Shown here piece by piece: positions 32,034-41,804 of a DNA stretch of 64,000 nt. The notes below the pieces were generated by a model. That model worked only from the letters and a program-made list of their open reading frames with translations. It was not told where the DNA came from and searched no databases. Position numbers and translations under genes: made by a program. Origin of the DNA: Desulfovibrio intestinalis. GTDB taxonomy: Bacteria > Desulfobacterota > Desulfovibrionia > Desulfovibrionales > Desulfovibrionaceae. The number at the start of each line of letters is the position of its first letter. Within the stretch, counting starts at the first letter, position 1. Location: assembly GCF_014202345.1 (NCBI RefSeq), contig NZ_JACHGO010000003.1:248001-312000 (forward strand). Reading direction: 5' to 3'.

Positions 32034-34115
32034 TCAGGAAAAGTTCACTTCCAGCACCAGCGAAAGCAGGCGGAAGGGCAGGGGCCTGTCCTGAACCAGC
32101 CAAAGATTATCCGAGGCTGTCCATGTGCCGCCGGGGGCAAAGGATACGTCGCCGGAATAGGGCAAAATTGCCTGCCCCCAATACTCCGGCAAAAAGGGCA
32201 AGTCATAGAGTTCCTGCCTGCCGGGGCCGTATTTACCGCCAACACTGCGGTACAGGCGGGCGGTACACATGCCGTGGGCACGCTGGCGGCCAAGGGTTGT
32301 GCCGGAAGGGCCGTCCAGCTCTATAGGCAGAGAGGCGAGCGCCGAAGCATAGGGCAGGCCAGCCTGCGCCACGCTGGTTGCATAGGGCAGTTCAATGCCG
32401 CCTTCGTGCACCACGCAGCCTTCCACCGGGCTGCCGTCTGCCAGCACGGCCAGTTCGCATCCTTCAAGATGGTCCAGGCCGTCCAGCCGGGTTGCAGGCT
32501 GCTCCGGGCGCAAGGTCAGGCCGCAGTCTACAAAAAAGGCCTCCTCAATGGGTTCGTGATCCTGCCACTGCGAGGCAAGGCGTTCCAGAAAAATACGGCT
32601 CTGCCCGTTTATGTGGCGCTCTACCACCAGCATAAGGACATCGCCATTTTCGCCGGAAACAGCGGCGATGGAGAGCACCCGTCCGTCTGTGACCTGCCGC
32701 GACCAGCCCCAGATGTCGTGCTCCTTCATATAGGTAAAGGCCAGCAGCAGGCCGTCATCGCGCAGGCACCAGATAGTGGAGCCGGGTGTCTGCTGATAGG
32801 CCCATTGTAAAATAGTATGCCCTTCAAAAAGGTGCGGAGCCATGATGGAAAGGTCGTTGCCCGCGTAGCCGTCTTTTTCCAGCGAATAGAAAAGGTCGCG
32901 CACGCGCGAGCCGTGCCGCTGCACATGCAGAATGGAGTTGCCGATGATTATGGGCGCAAGGCCCGCGCTGCCCCAGTAGCTTTGCGCCGTGATGCTGATG
33001 TTGCCCGGCGTGATCGCCGTGCCGTCGCCCCCTGTGGCCTTGTATTCGCTGCCGGACGTGCCAATGAGCAGATCGCCAAAGCTGGCCGCCCAGGTGACGG
33101 CGTCTATGGAGCCCGATGCAATGAGGTATTCCACAGGATCATCATTCTGCAAGGGGCGCGATTTACGAAAGTTTTCAAAATCTCCCACCCGTGACATGTA
33201 GAATGCCTGCGGATTTTTTGGTGTGGCCGCCAGCACCATGCGTTGTTGATGAAAAGTCACCACACCGGGATAGTTGCCGTCAGCAAAGGGATTCCAGTCT
33301 TCTTTCGGGGTGTCGGCGGTATCGGCCTGATAGTTTTGATCGCTGAAATTCAGGCCCGCCGACACGCCTATAAAACCAAAGTAGCCCGCTTCTTCACGGT
33401 AAATGTTGTATTCCACTGCACCAGCGACAGCGGGCCAGGATATGGCGGCGCTGTTGCCCTGCACCCAGTCGGAAGGGTGGCGGCCATTGGTGCATTGCCC
33501 GGCAGGCGAAGCAAGGGATTCGCGCCCGTTGGCATCTACAGCTGCCACCTTGTAGCGCAGGGTGTAGCTGCCCGCTGTGCCGGAAAATGTCACAGTGGGT
33601 GTAGGCGGAGCTTTTATGGATGTGTTGAGGGCTACTGCTTCCAGATGCCAGGAATACGCTGCCTGCCCGTTTGTGGAGCCTGTATTTCCAGACTCGGAGC
33701 TGTTTTCCGCATCCCGGCGTATTATTTTGTGCAGGGGGTGGTTGCTGTGAGCGAGGTACACAATGTCCCCCACCTGAGCGTAGGATATGTCCAGCAGTTC
33801 ATTGGGCGCGTAAGGAGTTGCAATGGCAGCAACGTCTTCAAGCCCGCGCTCGCTGGCAATGCGCAAGCTATGGTCGCCCAGAACCAGAACGAAATTTTGT
33901 TTGGCAAGGGCGTTGAAACTGAAAGGAATAAGCACGGAATACCCGCCCATATCCGCCACAAAGCGCGTGCCGGGCCGCCGGGCAGCGTCGCCGTGCAGGC
34001 CGGGCAGCATGTTTTCCATGCAGGAAAGGCAGTTACGGTACCGCGCCAGATCATAGCGAGCGTACAGGGTGGGCGCGATTTCGCCGCCTGTAAAATTTTG
34101 CAGGGCTGTGCGCAT
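32034..34115 (-). CDS. tail tubular protein B-like (gp12-type) virion protein
   Basis: The product is 693 residues. The start, MRTALQNFTGGEIAPTLYAR, is shared by many podovirus tail/stabilisation proteins, followed by YRNCLSCMENMLPGLHG. A fibronectin type III-like segment lies at about 165-255 (PTPTVTFSGTAGSYTLRYKV). The remainder is beta-rich, with VGDFENFRKS and ITAQSYWGSAG. It is expected to form the nozzle of the short tail. AGGAG lies 6 bases before the ATG. Confidence 0.75.
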   Translation of the reverse strand: MRTALQNFTGGEIAPTLYARYDLARYRNCLSCMENMLPGLHGDAARRPGTRFVADMGGYSVLIPFSFNALAKQNFVLVLGDHSLRIASERGLEDVAAIATPYAPNELLDISYAQVGDIVYLAHSNHPLHKIIRRDAENSSESGNTGSTNGQAAYSWHLEAVALNTSIKAPPTPTVTFSGTAGSYTLRYKVAAVDANGRESLASPAGQCTNGRHPSDWVQGNSAAISWPAVAGAVEYNIYREEAGYFGFIGVSAGLNFSDQNYQADTADTPKEDWNPFADGNYPGVVTFHQQRMVLAATPKNPQAFYMSRVGDFENFRKSRPLQNDDPVEYLIASGSIDAVTWAASFGDLLIGTSGSEYKATGGDGTAITPGNISITAQSYWGSAGLAPIIIGNSILHVQRHGSRVRDLFYSLEKDGYAGNDLSIMAPHLFEGHTILQWAYQQTPGSTIWCLRDDGLLLAFTYMKEHDIWGWSRQVTDGRVLSIAAVSGENGDVLMLVVERHINGQSRIFLERLASQWQDHEPIEEAFFVDCGLTLRPEQPATRLDGLDHLEGCELAVLADGSPVEGCVVHEGGIELPYATSVAQAGLPYASALASLPIELDGPSGTTLGRQRAHGMCTARLYRSVGGKYGPGRQELYDLPFLPEYWGQAILPYSGDVSFAPGGTWTASDNLWLVQDRPLPFRLLSLVLEVNFS

Positions 34116-34126
34116 GCGTGCTCCTG

Positions 34127-34645
34127 TTATATTTGCGGCATTTCGGGCCAGGGAGTGGACGACCCGCCGCCGTCAAATGGTGCGCCCTCCTGCGCGGGCA
34201 GATCGCGCAAAAGCTGGCGGTAGGCCTTGATAACCACAAGCTCTTCCGAGGTGATGGGGTAGTCTGCCAGCAAATATTTGTCAGAGGCTGCAAGGCGGCC
34301 ATCGCGCAGCTCACGCAACCGTGACGCTCTGGCGGCCACACAGTTGTATTCGGCAAGGCGGGTAGTTTCGGCTGCGACCTCTTCGGCGGCACGAGTGGCG
34401 GCTTCTTGCTCCAACCGTTCTTTTTCTGCCTGCCAAAGGGCTACGTAGGGAGCCACCTCCTCATCATAGGCTGTAGTGTCGGCGGCTGACAGCGGCCAGT
34501 TGTAGTCGTCAACCCACTCTATGTAGCCTGTTTTTATCATCCACTGGATTGCATGAAGGTTGACTGGGTGCGGAAATTCAAACACCAGCGGAACGCCGTC
34601 TACCATAATCAGGTTGTCACTAGGCACAACAGTCACTGTAGGCAT
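34127..34645 (-). CDS. tail-fibre assembly chaperone-like protein
   Basis: The product is 172 residues. The N-terminal part (VDGVPLVFEFPHPVNLHAIQ) is followed by a helical stretch WQAEKERLEQEAATRAAEEV, a tryptophan/aspartate-rich middle and a helix with LRDGRLAASDKYLLADYPIT. The ASDKYLLADYPIT-type segment is typical of phage tail-fibre assembly (DUF4376/XkdW-like) proteins. It directly follows the fibre gene, with its start two bases from the fibre stop, the usual order for fibre plus chaperone. Confidence 0.65.
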   Translation of the reverse strand: MPTVTVVPSDNLIMVDGVPLVFEFPHPVNLHAIQWMIKTGYIEWVDDYNWPLSAADTTAYDEEVAPYVALWQAEKERLEQEAATRAAEEVAAETTRLAEYNCVAARASRLRELRDGRLAASDKYLLADYPITSEELVVIKAYRQLLRDLPAQEGAPFDGGGSSTPWPEMPQI

Positions 34646-34646
34646 T

Positions 34647-36044
34647 TCATACCACCTTTATTACAAAATCCATTGCGAAATAAGGCATCATGTTAGATGT
34701 ATTGGACGCTAACGCATTAGACATACTGTGGATATGTCCTCCGCTGTCGCCCTGGGCGCCTGTGGTACCCCCAACCAAGCTGTTGAACAGTCTCCCGGCT
34801 GAACCGCCACTTGCCTGATTCTCTTGCCCGTAATGCGGCGGGTACGTGTAATAGTGCCCATGACTGGGCATCTGTGCGGTTGAGATGGTAGTTGCGTCTA
34901 CATTGCCCGTGATTGTGTGTGTATGCTTGGACGTGCCGGCCAGCGCTCCCGCCGGGTTCGCGGTGTCTGTGCCAAGCAAAACTCGTCCAGTTAAGTTTGG
35001 CACCACCCCAGAAATCCCATCAGTTCCACCGTCGCACTTTATCCAGTCTTCCCTTGCCTGCGTTTCGCCGGGCATAATAGCCCGTCTTCCGTCGCTGCCC
35101 CCGAAAGTTACTCCCCATACGGGAACAGGCACGCATGGCGGAAAAGCGTCCCAGTATGAAACGTTCAGCGCGCCGCCATCGGCAATGGTTAAACCCAGGC
35201 CCGGTTTGACGGTGCCGGGTTTTTCGGAAGAGGCGAAGTCTACGGGGGTGACAGAAATCGTTCCATTATCCTCTGCGGCAATACCTTCGCCAATCTTGAC
35301 AAAACCAAGCTTATCAACCGTGGCTGGGCCGATATTACTCATATTTTGCGCCCTGTCGGCTTCTGCCCGTGCTCTGTCAGCCTCGGATGCGGCACGGGCA
35401 AGTTCGCTTGCCATAGCCTCGTGAGCTTTATCTGCAGCAACCTCGGCAGCACTTTCAGCCCGGTTAGCCTCGGATTTTGAACGGTTGGCTTCAGCCCCGG
35501 CCCTGTCTGCTTCTGATGCAGCCCTGTGCGCTTCGGCCTCAGATTTGTTGGCTTGCGTTGCAGACTCCTCTGCTGCGTTTTTCGAATGTATGGCAGAGGC
35601 CACTGAGGCATCCCGGCTGGCATACACGTCCTGCACAACATCCTGTGGTGTTTTGTCACTTGTGGCTGGAAGGATGACGGCGCGGCGCATCATTTCCATA
35701 GTTTGCTGGCGTTCAGCCGCTGCCTGATCCAGGGCATCTTCAATAACCTGGGGGTCAAAGCGCGAGGCGCTGACCAGATTTACCTCCTGCGTGAAGGGCA
35801 TGTCGCGGGTGATGGCCAGCTTCCAGCCAGCGGGCAGGGGGGCGGCATCGTGCAGGTAGACGATTTCGCCGCCGGACGCTCCAATATCCGCTGTCCAGCC
35901 GGAGGCCCCGGTGGTTACTCCTGCTGGGGAAGTGAGTGTGACCACAAGTTGTGACGCGTCCCACACCTTGAAGCTGAAGGGAAAGCGCGTGGCCGCGTCG
36001 TTGCCCTCATAGACGGCCCGGCTGGGACTATATGGCATGGTCAT
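34647..36044 (-). CDS. tail fibre protein
   Basis: The product is 465 residues. The N-terminal 150 residues resemble the T7 gp17 virion-anchoring domain (YEGNDAATRFPFSFKVWD). Residues about 150-235 are an Ala/Glu/Ser coiled coil with a repeating EA-RAxSEADRA pattern. The C-terminal receptor region has the tail-collar signature WIKCDGGTDGISGVVPNLTG and a HTHTITG/HGHYY/GGHIHSM series of histidine-rich, metal-binding repeats as in phage fibre tips. GAGGA lies 7 bases before the first ATG. It determines host recognition. Confidence 0.85.
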   Translation of the reverse strand: MTMPYSPSRAVYEGNDAATRFPFSFKVWDASQLVVTLTSPAGVTTGASGWTADIGASGGEIVYLHDAAPLPAGWKLAITRDMPFTQEVNLVSASRFDPQVIEDALDQAAAERQQTMEMMRRAVILPATSDKTPQDVVQDVYASRDASVASAIHSKNAAEESATQANKSEAEAHRAASEADRAGAEANRSKSEANRAESAAEVAADKAHEAMASELARAASEADRARAEADRAQNMSNIGPATVDKLGFVKIGEGIAAEDNGTISVTPVDFASSEKPGTVKPGLGLTIADGGALNVSYWDAFPPCVPVPVWGVTFGGSDGRRAIMPGETQAREDWIKCDGGTDGISGVVPNLTGRVLLGTDTANPAGALAGTSKHTHTITGNVDATTISTAQMPSHGHYYTYPPHYGQENQASGGSAGRLFNSLVGGTTGAQGDSGGHIHSMSNALASNTSNMMPYFAMDFVIKVV

Positions 36045-36077
36045 TAATGTATCCTCACAGTTTTTGATGCATCAGTT

Positions 36078-36668
36078 TCAACGTGTGGCAAGCCAGGAAT
36101 CCTCCGCCGGTTTTTCGCTGCGTTCCGAAGCTGCGGCCTCACGCGCCGGGGGCAGGCTGACGGTATAGAGCTGTTCCAGTTCAGCGGCTTTTTGCCCATT
36201 GCCCTTGAGCAGAGGCACGGCAACAAGTGCGGCCAGCTTGCGGGCCAGCATGTGGGCGAAAAGATCGTCAAACAGGCGGCTGTTGCGCACGTCTTCGGTG
36301 TACAGGAGCAAGGCGCGCGAGGCATTGGTCAAAAGCAGCGAGCCGTCGCCTGCCGCATTGAGCGCAAGGCAGAATGGCCGGGCAGAGATGCCCTCGTGCC
36401 GCACTTCATGCACTTTGAGGCAATTTTCTGGCAGGGCGTAGGCAAAGCGGTATTCCGGCGCATAGCCCTGGGGCAGTGCCTGCAAGGCCAGCCACGCCCT
36501 GCGCTGGGCGAAGCTCCACGGAAAATCCCGCAGCACCTGACGCCGGGCAGAATCCCAGTACAGGCGGCACTGCAAAACTTCGGGCGTGCTTTCGCGTTCA
36601 GATGCCACGCTGCGTGCGCCCAGAAAGCCGAGAGCGCGGTTCCAGATGTCTATCTGGCTGATGGTCAT
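36078..36668 (-). CDS. tail tubular protein A-like (gp11-type)
   Basis: The product is 196 residues from the ATG at 36668, set by GGAGG 4 bases upstream; the frame is open to 36788. The start TISQIDIWNRALGFLGARSV is followed by LYWDSARRQVLRDFPWSFA, the standard signature of podovirus adaptor/tail tube A proteins. These join the portal to the nozzle. It is transcribed after the terminator at 36701-36728, so it either has its own promoter or relies on read-through. Confidence 0.82.
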   Translation of the reverse strand: MTISQIDIWNRALGFLGARSVASERESTPEVLQCRLYWDSARRQVLRDFPWSFAQRRAWLALQALPQGYAPEYRFAYALPENCLKVHEVRHEGISARPFCLALNAAGDGSLLLTNASRALLLYTEDVRNSRLFDDLFAHMLARKLAALVAVPLLKGNGQKAAELEQLYTVSLPPAREAAASERSEKPAEDSWLATR

Positions 36669-36991
36669 GACGCCTCCATATCGAGTGATAAAAAGAAAAA
36701 GCCTCCGGCGGCCAAGGCAGCCGGAGGCAGAAAACGTGTTCAAGATTGTGGCGGTATTAGTGGTTCTTTGTGCAATACGGGCAGGCATGCGGAGGATTTT
36801 GCCTGCGCGAAAGCCACGCGCGGAGCTTTAGCGGCAAGGTTCAAAAAAACTCAGGGCGCAGTTCTACAAGCCATAGCGAGATGCACAGCTTTCCGGCTTA
36901 TTCGCGGAAAAACAAGAAGGCTTGCATGTACGGTACGTACTGTCTGTCCAAGGCAGATCAGCCAGATCAGTTTGGGGAACGTTAAGATGGT
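36669..36991. other. gap between cement protein and tail tube A genes
   Basis: About 320 bases. It contains the terminator at 36701-36728 and a GGCAGGCATGCGG...TTGCCTGC partial hairpin. A late promoter for the tail genes is expected on the minus strand, but I cannot identify one. Confidence 0.45.
36701..36728 (-). terminator. terminator after the cement-protein gene
   Basis: GCCTCCGGC/GCCGGAGGC stem followed on the minus strand by TTTTTCTTTTT. It splits the head genes from the tail genes. Confidence 0.88.
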
Positions 36992-37435
36992 CTAACCGAC
37001 CATCAGCGCCTTTTCATAGGGCAAATCTTCCTCACGCAGCAGCGCGGAAAAAATATGGCCCTGCGTCACGCTTTTGCCGCTCACGGGGGTGAGCGTGAAC
37101 GTCAGGCGCAGCCAGCTTTTGCGTACCCCCTGAGGCAAAAAGCGGTGGTAGGGACGGGCTCCAGCAGTCAGAGCAGGATTTTCCGCCGTATTGGGCACGC
37201 TGACGGCGGCTCCGGGCACGGCTGCCCAGGGGCCGCTTGCGGCATCGGCTTCTTCAAGGCCGATGGTCAGGGACTGCACCTCTTCGGGCTTGAAAGCCTG
37301 CGTCACGGAGAGACGCAGGGGCATGGGCTCCATACGGCCCGGCAGCTTGAGCGCGTTGAGAGCCACGGCTGTTCCCGTGGTACTGGCGGTAAGCGGGCCT
37401 TCAAAAAAAATGGAATTACGATCAATAATGGCCAT
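36992..37435 (-). CDS. capsid cement protein, Bbp16-like
   Basis: The product is 147 residues from MAIIDRNSIFFEG (AAGGAG 5-8 bases upstream; the frame is open to 37504). It is predominantly beta, with PLRLSVTQAFKPEEVQSLTI and RPYHRFLPQGVRKSWLRLTF. Position right after the major capsid gene and the overall pattern match the capsid-decorating protein of Bordetella phage BPP-1. Identification is by layout and weak similarity. Confidence 0.6.
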   Translation of the reverse strand: MAIIDRNSIFFEGPLTASTTGTAVALNALKLPGRMEPMPLRLSVTQAFKPEEVQSLTIGLEEADAASGPWAAVPGAAVSVPNTAENPALTAGARPYHRFLPQGVRKSWLRLTFTLTPVSGKSVTQGHIFSALLREEDLPYEKALMVG

Positions 37436-37709
37436 GTGGGCTCCTTGTTCAGTTGTGGTGCTTCGGATTGGGAAGGAGCCCCTGCCTGCATCGATCTGGT
37501 GCAAGCAGCCAAGCTAATGGCAGAGGCTCTTTCCTGAGAAAATGTTGTCCAGAGCAGAGCAGGGTTGCAGGCTTTGCTTTCACTATCCGCAAGACAGCGT
37601 CATCGTCTGTAACTGTTGAAGGTATGGCGCTGTCAGATTTTGCGCAGGCAATCGCTCAGGTTGGCCAATCCTAACTTTTGAAGTTGAATATTTTCAAAAC
37701 CAAATTGTT
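37436..37709. other. gap between major capsid and cement genes
   Basis: This contains TTTTGAA...TTCAAAA inverted arms (37677-37700) next to the capsid stop, possibly a degraded dispersed element or weak terminator. No gene was seen. Confidence 0.4.
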
Positions 37710-38699
37710 CTATACAATACCTTCGTTGCCCAGCACGGCATCGCACTGGCGCACGGGGCGGCCATGCAGTATGGGAATCGCCTTGGAGTCAAAGAATTCT
37801 CCGTACTGCAACTGCACGTTGCCCGCGTCAGAATTTTGCAGTTCCAGAGCCGTGAGCACATCGGAATTGGCGTACCACACGGCCTTCTGGCGCAAGTGCT
37901 GGGGCATGCGGTTTTTGGCCTCAATGGTCAGCTTTTGCAGGTCAATAAAGCCGCTCTGGCCCTTGCGCTTGCCAAGGGCCGCCAAAGGCAGGTTGGCAAC
38001 GCGCACCACGGCGCGCCAGTCGCGCACGGCCAGGCCGCAGCGCCAGTTGTACTTGTCGCCCACCACCTGATATTTGCGGCCATCGGGGTCTTGGGCCATG
38101 TAGGTGTTGAGATCTTCGTGCGAAAGTCCGCCCGTGCTGCTCTTGGGGTAAATGCCGTGCACGGCCTGAGCGCCCCAGGAGATAAGCCAGAGCGACGTGC
38201 AGCCGCCTTCGTCACGCCCGCCCGCGTCCAGCACGTTTTTGGCGTCCTGCGCGGGATAGCGCATGGAAAGACCGTTGAATTCGTCGGGGTTGATGTTGCT
38301 GTTGCCGTAAAAAAGCGTGGCGGCCACTTTCTGACGCATGGCCTCGGCAAAGGCCACGCCTTCACTCATGCGAAAAGCCTTGTCGCGGCTGCCGTAGAGG
38401 CGCAGCTCTTCCACATCCAGTTCCATAATGGCCTCAAGAATGCCGCAGCCTTCCTTGACCTGCCCCCACTGGGATTTGGATGGCGGGGTGCCCTGATAGA
38501 GCCTGCGCCAGTAAACTTCAGGCAGCCCCGTGCGAATGCGGGTGAGATGCCCGTCGCTCTGGTTGGATTCCATCCAGAGCACGTCGTCCATAATGTCGTT
38601 GGTCTTGTTCATCAGCTCGATGATCTGACCAGCCTTGTCGCCACGGTAAAACTGTTCCATTTCCGCCAGAGAAACCACAAGACCTGCAGAGCTGGACAT
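37710..38699 (-). CDS. major capsid protein, BPP-1 type
   Basis: The product is 329 residues from MSSSAGLVVSLAEMEQFYRG (GAGG 5 bases upstream; the frame is open to 38798). It carries family-like blocks EVYWRRLYQGTPPSKSQWGQ, MELDVEELRLYGSRDKAFRM, FYGNSNINPDEFNGLSMRY and VQLQYGEFFDSKAIPIL. This is the HK97-fold capsid of the BPP-1-like podovirus group. No N-terminal delta domain is evident; the gene transcribed just before it is the likely scaffold. Confidence 0.85.
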   Translation of the reverse strand: MSSSAGLVVSLAEMEQFYRGDKAGQIIELMNKTNDIMDDVLWMESNQSDGHLTRIRTGLPEVYWRRLYQGTPPSKSQWGQVKEGCGILEAIMELDVEELRLYGSRDKAFRMSEGVAFAEAMRQKVAATLFYGNSNINPDEFNGLSMRYPAQDAKNVLDAGGRDEGGCTSLWLISWGAQAVHGIYPKSSTGGLSHEDLNTYMAQDPDGRKYQVVGDKYNWRCGLAVRDWRAVVRVANLPLAALGKRKGQSGFIDLQKLTIEAKNRMPQHLRQKAVWYANSDVLTALELQNSDAGNVQLQYGEFFDSKAIPILHGRPVRQCDAVLGNEGIV

Positions 38700-38925
38700 G
38701 AATGCCTCGTATGTAGAAAGGTGAATGTGTAATAAGGGTAAAGCTGTGCGACAGAGAACAGTAGTGGAGCGCCTGCTGAAAGGATGAATATTCAGCAAGG
38801 GTACTTCTGCACGAAGCAGGATTGTGATGATTGCTGCCCGCCGAGTGCTCTGAACTGCCCGTAATGGGCTGGCGCAGGCGGGGTTATTCTAAAAGAGCAC
38901 AGGTTTTCAGGCGGGGCAGATCAGA

Positions 38926-39591
38926 CTATTTGCGCGAACTCCAGCCAGCGTACATGCGCTCTTCGAGCGGGGGCATGCTGTTGTTGCCCGGTTCGCCCCG
39001 CACCAGACTGTCTTCCATCAAGGCGTCAGCTACCCGGCTGAAGAAGCGCAACACTTCGGGATGATTGCCATAGCCGCTTTCTTCCAGCAGACGGCCTATG
39101 TGCCTGCCCTGGTCAAAACGGTCCAGAGCAAGCTGGGCGCGGGCCACGTTGGCGGCCATGTGAGTGCCGCCAAGCTGCGGGTCTTGCGCCACTTCTTCGC
39201 GCCACTGGCTGACCTGCTTTTGCCACTGCGTGTGACGGGCGGCTTCCTGCTGGCGCATATGCTGTTCAATCTGGTTGTGCAGCAGTTCCTGCCCCGTGTT
39301 CTGTTCCGCATTCTGCCCGCTATTTGGGCCAATATTTTGGGCGGACGTTGCGGCGGTGCTTGCCTCGCCCTGCGCGTTCACATTGGCTTGCCCCCCCGTA
39401 GCGCCCCTGTTGGCGGCGACGTTTGCACCACCCCAGCTGAACGAGCCGCCAGCGTTGACAGAATTGCCCGAATTGCCGAACCCGCCCGAAGCGCCAAGAT
39501 AGGAGGTTGATGCTGTTGCAGTGCCCGCCGGGGCTGCGTTGTGGGGGGCGCTTTCCTGACTGAACCCGGTGCCGAAAGTGTCAGATGTCAT
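38926..39591 (-). CDS. scaffold-like head protein
   Basis: The product is 221 residues from the second ATG at 39591, which has AGAGG 6 bases upstream. The first 110 residues are Gly/Ala/Asn/Gln-rich. A helical part follows (LLHNQIEQHMRQQEAARHTQ, then RFDQGRHIGRLLEESGYGNH). Low complexity plus terminal helices and position between portal and capsid genes suggest a scaffolding protein. No sequence motif proves it. It overlaps the Bbp19-like gene by 11 bases. Confidence 0.6.
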   Translation of the reverse strand: MTSDTFGTGFSQESAPHNAAPAGTATASTSYLGASGGFGNSGNSVNAGGSFSWGGANVAANRGATGGQANVNAQGEASTAATSAQNIGPNSGQNAEQNTGQELLHNQIEQHMRQQEAARHTQWQKQVSQWREEVAQDPQLGGTHMAANVARAQLALDRFDQGRHIGRLLEESGYGNHPEVLRFFSRVADALMEDSLVRGEPGNNSMPPLEERMYAGWSSRK

Positions 39592-39925
39592 GTTCATCCT
39601 CTCTGTTCTGAAGCAGTTGTGGCAGGTTGCCGGGGTCAGACCGTTGCACAAGATGCAGCAAGGTCATGCCCACATAGCGGCGGCCTTCGGCAAAGCCAAG
39701 GCGTACTGCGTCAGTTGTAGCTGACGGGCCGCAATTTCCGGCAGCAAGATTCTGGGCGCTGAAACACTGGCAGTGGTGGATAAGCCAGCGCAAAAACAAT
39801 CGTCCCTGCCGTTGGGACATGAGGCTGCTGACGGCATCGAGCAGTTGCCGTTCAGCTTCTTCCATACGCTGACGTGCTTCTCCTTCCTGTTTGTGCGCCT
39901 GTTCGTAAGGCGCGAATATGTCCAT
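39581..39925 (-). CDS. Bbp19-like phage protein
   Basis: The product is 114 residues. The helical N-terminus is followed by SQRQGRLFLRWLIHHCQCFS, then DAVRLGFAEGRRYVGMTLLH, the conserved pattern of the small Bbp19-type protein encoded between portal and scaffold in BPP-1-like phages. The function is unknown. The start overlaps the portal stop (TGATG). Confidence 0.65.
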   Translation of the reverse strand: MDIFAPYEQAHKQEGEARQRMEEAERQLLDAVSSLMSQRQGRLFLRWLIHHCQCFSAQNLAAGNCGPSATTDAVRLGFAEGRRYVGMTLLHLVQRSDPGNLPQLLQNREDEHDI

Positions 39926-41802
39926 CAGGGTTTCTCCTGCGGCTGGCTATGCCGGGTGTCATCCGAGGCACGACCAGAAGAAGTAGTGTTTTCAGTCTGT
40001 TGACGGCCCATTGCATCAGAGTTCGCCCCTGTCATGCGGCCCAGCAAGTTCACCAGACCGTCAAGCACGCTGCCTTGCCTGCCCTGCGGGTCAGTAAGAG
40101 GACTTTGGGCCAGCTGCTGCACAAGATCTGCCCCCTGTTTAATAGTGTCGGTCAAAGCCACATTACGCGCGGCTTCCGCTCTGGCGGCGCGAAGCTGTTC
40201 CCGTTCTTCGGGGGAGCGGGTGAGGCTTACGGGCAGGCCGAGACTGTCGGCATAGTTGTCGAGCAAATGATCGACATTAAGGGTGTCCAGAGCTTCGGGC
40301 CAGGCTGCAGAAGCTCTGAGGGTCAGGGCCAGATATTGATCCGCAGCGCTTACGCCCACCAGTTTTTGCGCCTGTGCCAGCAGTGAAACGAATTCCACCT
40401 TGAGGCGGCGGCCAGCCAGTTCGGGCGGGCAGGGCGGCAGCATGTCCAGTTCGCGCATGCATTCAAAGGTACGGTCCACAAGAGGGATAAAGAGTTCGTC
40501 GTGCAGGCGTTCCAGCACGGGGCCGATGAGCACCAGTTTTTCTTCCTCACGGGCGGCGATTTCGCTTGCGGTGACGCCGCTTCTGCCCTCCAGAATGAGT
40601 TTGAAAAGATCGTTGTAGAGGCCAGACCTGATCTGATTCTGCACAGATTCCATTGCCCGGCGCGCTGTGGACAGGTCAGGATTTACCTGAAGCAGCGGCG
40701 TGGCCGCCTGCGGGCTCTGCCCCGGCGCGTTGTCCACATAGTTGATGCCGCCAGGGGTGAGATCCAACCCCACGGAACGCAACCCCGCTGAAACGCTCAT
40801 GGGCGGGTCCACAGCCTTGTGAATAGCCTTGAGCGTGGTGATGCCCATTTGCTGCAACATGCGGCAGTCGGGCAGGGCATCCATAGCTGGCGAGCGCCCG
40901 TAAACGTCATTGCCCGCCACATCCCAGCGCGGGCCAAAACCGGGAAAATGCCTGAAGCCCGATTCCCTCAGGGGGTGTTCGCCGCCGTCGCGTCCTTCCA
41001 GCCAATAGACAGAGGCCACGGGCATGTGCATGGCCGCGAGCATGCCGGGCTGGCAGTCCATGCGGGGATACACGGCCTGTATGACGCTGCGCCGTTCGTC
41101 AGCATTGCGGCTGGCCGCCTCGCGCAGGGATTCCGGCAGGGCAGACAGGCCAAAGGTTTGCACAATCTGGCGCAGCGTCATGTTTGAGCGGCGAAAAACC
41201 GTATCCACCTTGCGGCTGGCGTCGCAGTCCAGCACATATTCGCCAGCGCAGAGCGGCATAAAGCGAAAGCCCTGCTGTGGATCGGCCAGTTCAAAGGTAA
41301 AGGCCGTGCCAAAGGTCGCCAGTTCCGCGTAGAGCGTGTGCATGGCATTGTAAAAGTTACAGCGGTGAAAAACGGCCCGCATGCGCGCGGCCACTTCGTC
41401 TAGCCAAGCCTGTCCGGGGCGGCTGCGGGCCAGATCCGCGTCGTCCAGCCCCAGCCGAAACCAGGGCCGGGCCGGGCTGGTTAGGCCGCCTTGAAGCCCT
41501 GCGGCCAGCGTGCGCATGGCAAGTATGCCCGTTGCGTCCACAAGACCGCTGTTGAGCATGGGGCCTTCCTGATCTTCCTGCCCTTGCTGGCGCAAACGGC
41601 AGCGTGTGGGCAAAAAGTGGTCGGCAAGGCTTTGCCACGCCGTGTCCCAGGGAGCGCGGCGGCGCATGAGCGCCTGATACCTTCGGGCCAAGGCTGGCAC
41701 ATCTGCACGGATGGCCGGGTACTCTCGTGCATTATCGGTGCAGTCATTGGCGTCCCCAGCCTGAGGCGGCGGCATTGTTGTGCTGTGTGACGGGCGCAGC
41801 AT
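39925..41802 (-). CDS. portal (head-tail connector) protein
   Basis: The product is 625 residues, the usual size for the podovirus head-to-tail connector. Motifs: RYQALMRRRAPWDTAWQSLA, AAGLQGGLTSPARPWFRLGL, ELATFGTAFTFELA, YGRSPAMDALPDCRMLQQMG and ASEIAAREEEKLVLIGPVLE. Twelve copies would form the DNA-entry ring. The C-terminal 60 residues are polar and Gln/Ser-rich. The start lies 3 bases past the 70-residue gene's stop, with a weak ribosome binding site, implying coupling. Confidence 0.88.
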   Translation of the reverse strand: MLRPSHSTTMPPPQAGDANDCTDNAREYPAIRADVPALARRYQALMRRRAPWDTAWQSLADHFLPTRCRLRQQGQEDQEGPMLNSGLVDATGILAMRTLAAGLQGGLTSPARPWFRLGLDDADLARSRPGQAWLDEVAARMRAVFHRCNFYNAMHTLYAELATFGTAFTFELADPQQGFRFMPLCAGEYVLDCDASRKVDTVFRRSNMTLRQIVQTFGLSALPESLREAASRNADERRSVIQAVYPRMDCQPGMLAAMHMPVASVYWLEGRDGGEHPLRESGFRHFPGFGPRWDVAGNDVYGRSPAMDALPDCRMLQQMGITTLKAIHKAVDPPMSVSAGLRSVGLDLTPGGINYVDNAPGQSPQAATPLLQVNPDLSTARRAMESVQNQIRSGLYNDLFKLILEGRSGVTASEIAAREEEKLVLIGPVLERLHDELFIPLVDRTFECMRELDMLPPCPPELAGRRLKVEFVSLLAQAQKLVGVSAADQYLALTLRASAAWPEALDTLNVDHLLDNYADSLGLPVSLTRSPEEREQLRAARAEAARNVALTDTIKQGADLVQQLAQSPLTDPQGRQGSVLDGLVNLLGRMTGANSDAMGRQQTENTTSSGRASDDTRHSQPQEKP

Positions 41803-41804
41803 GC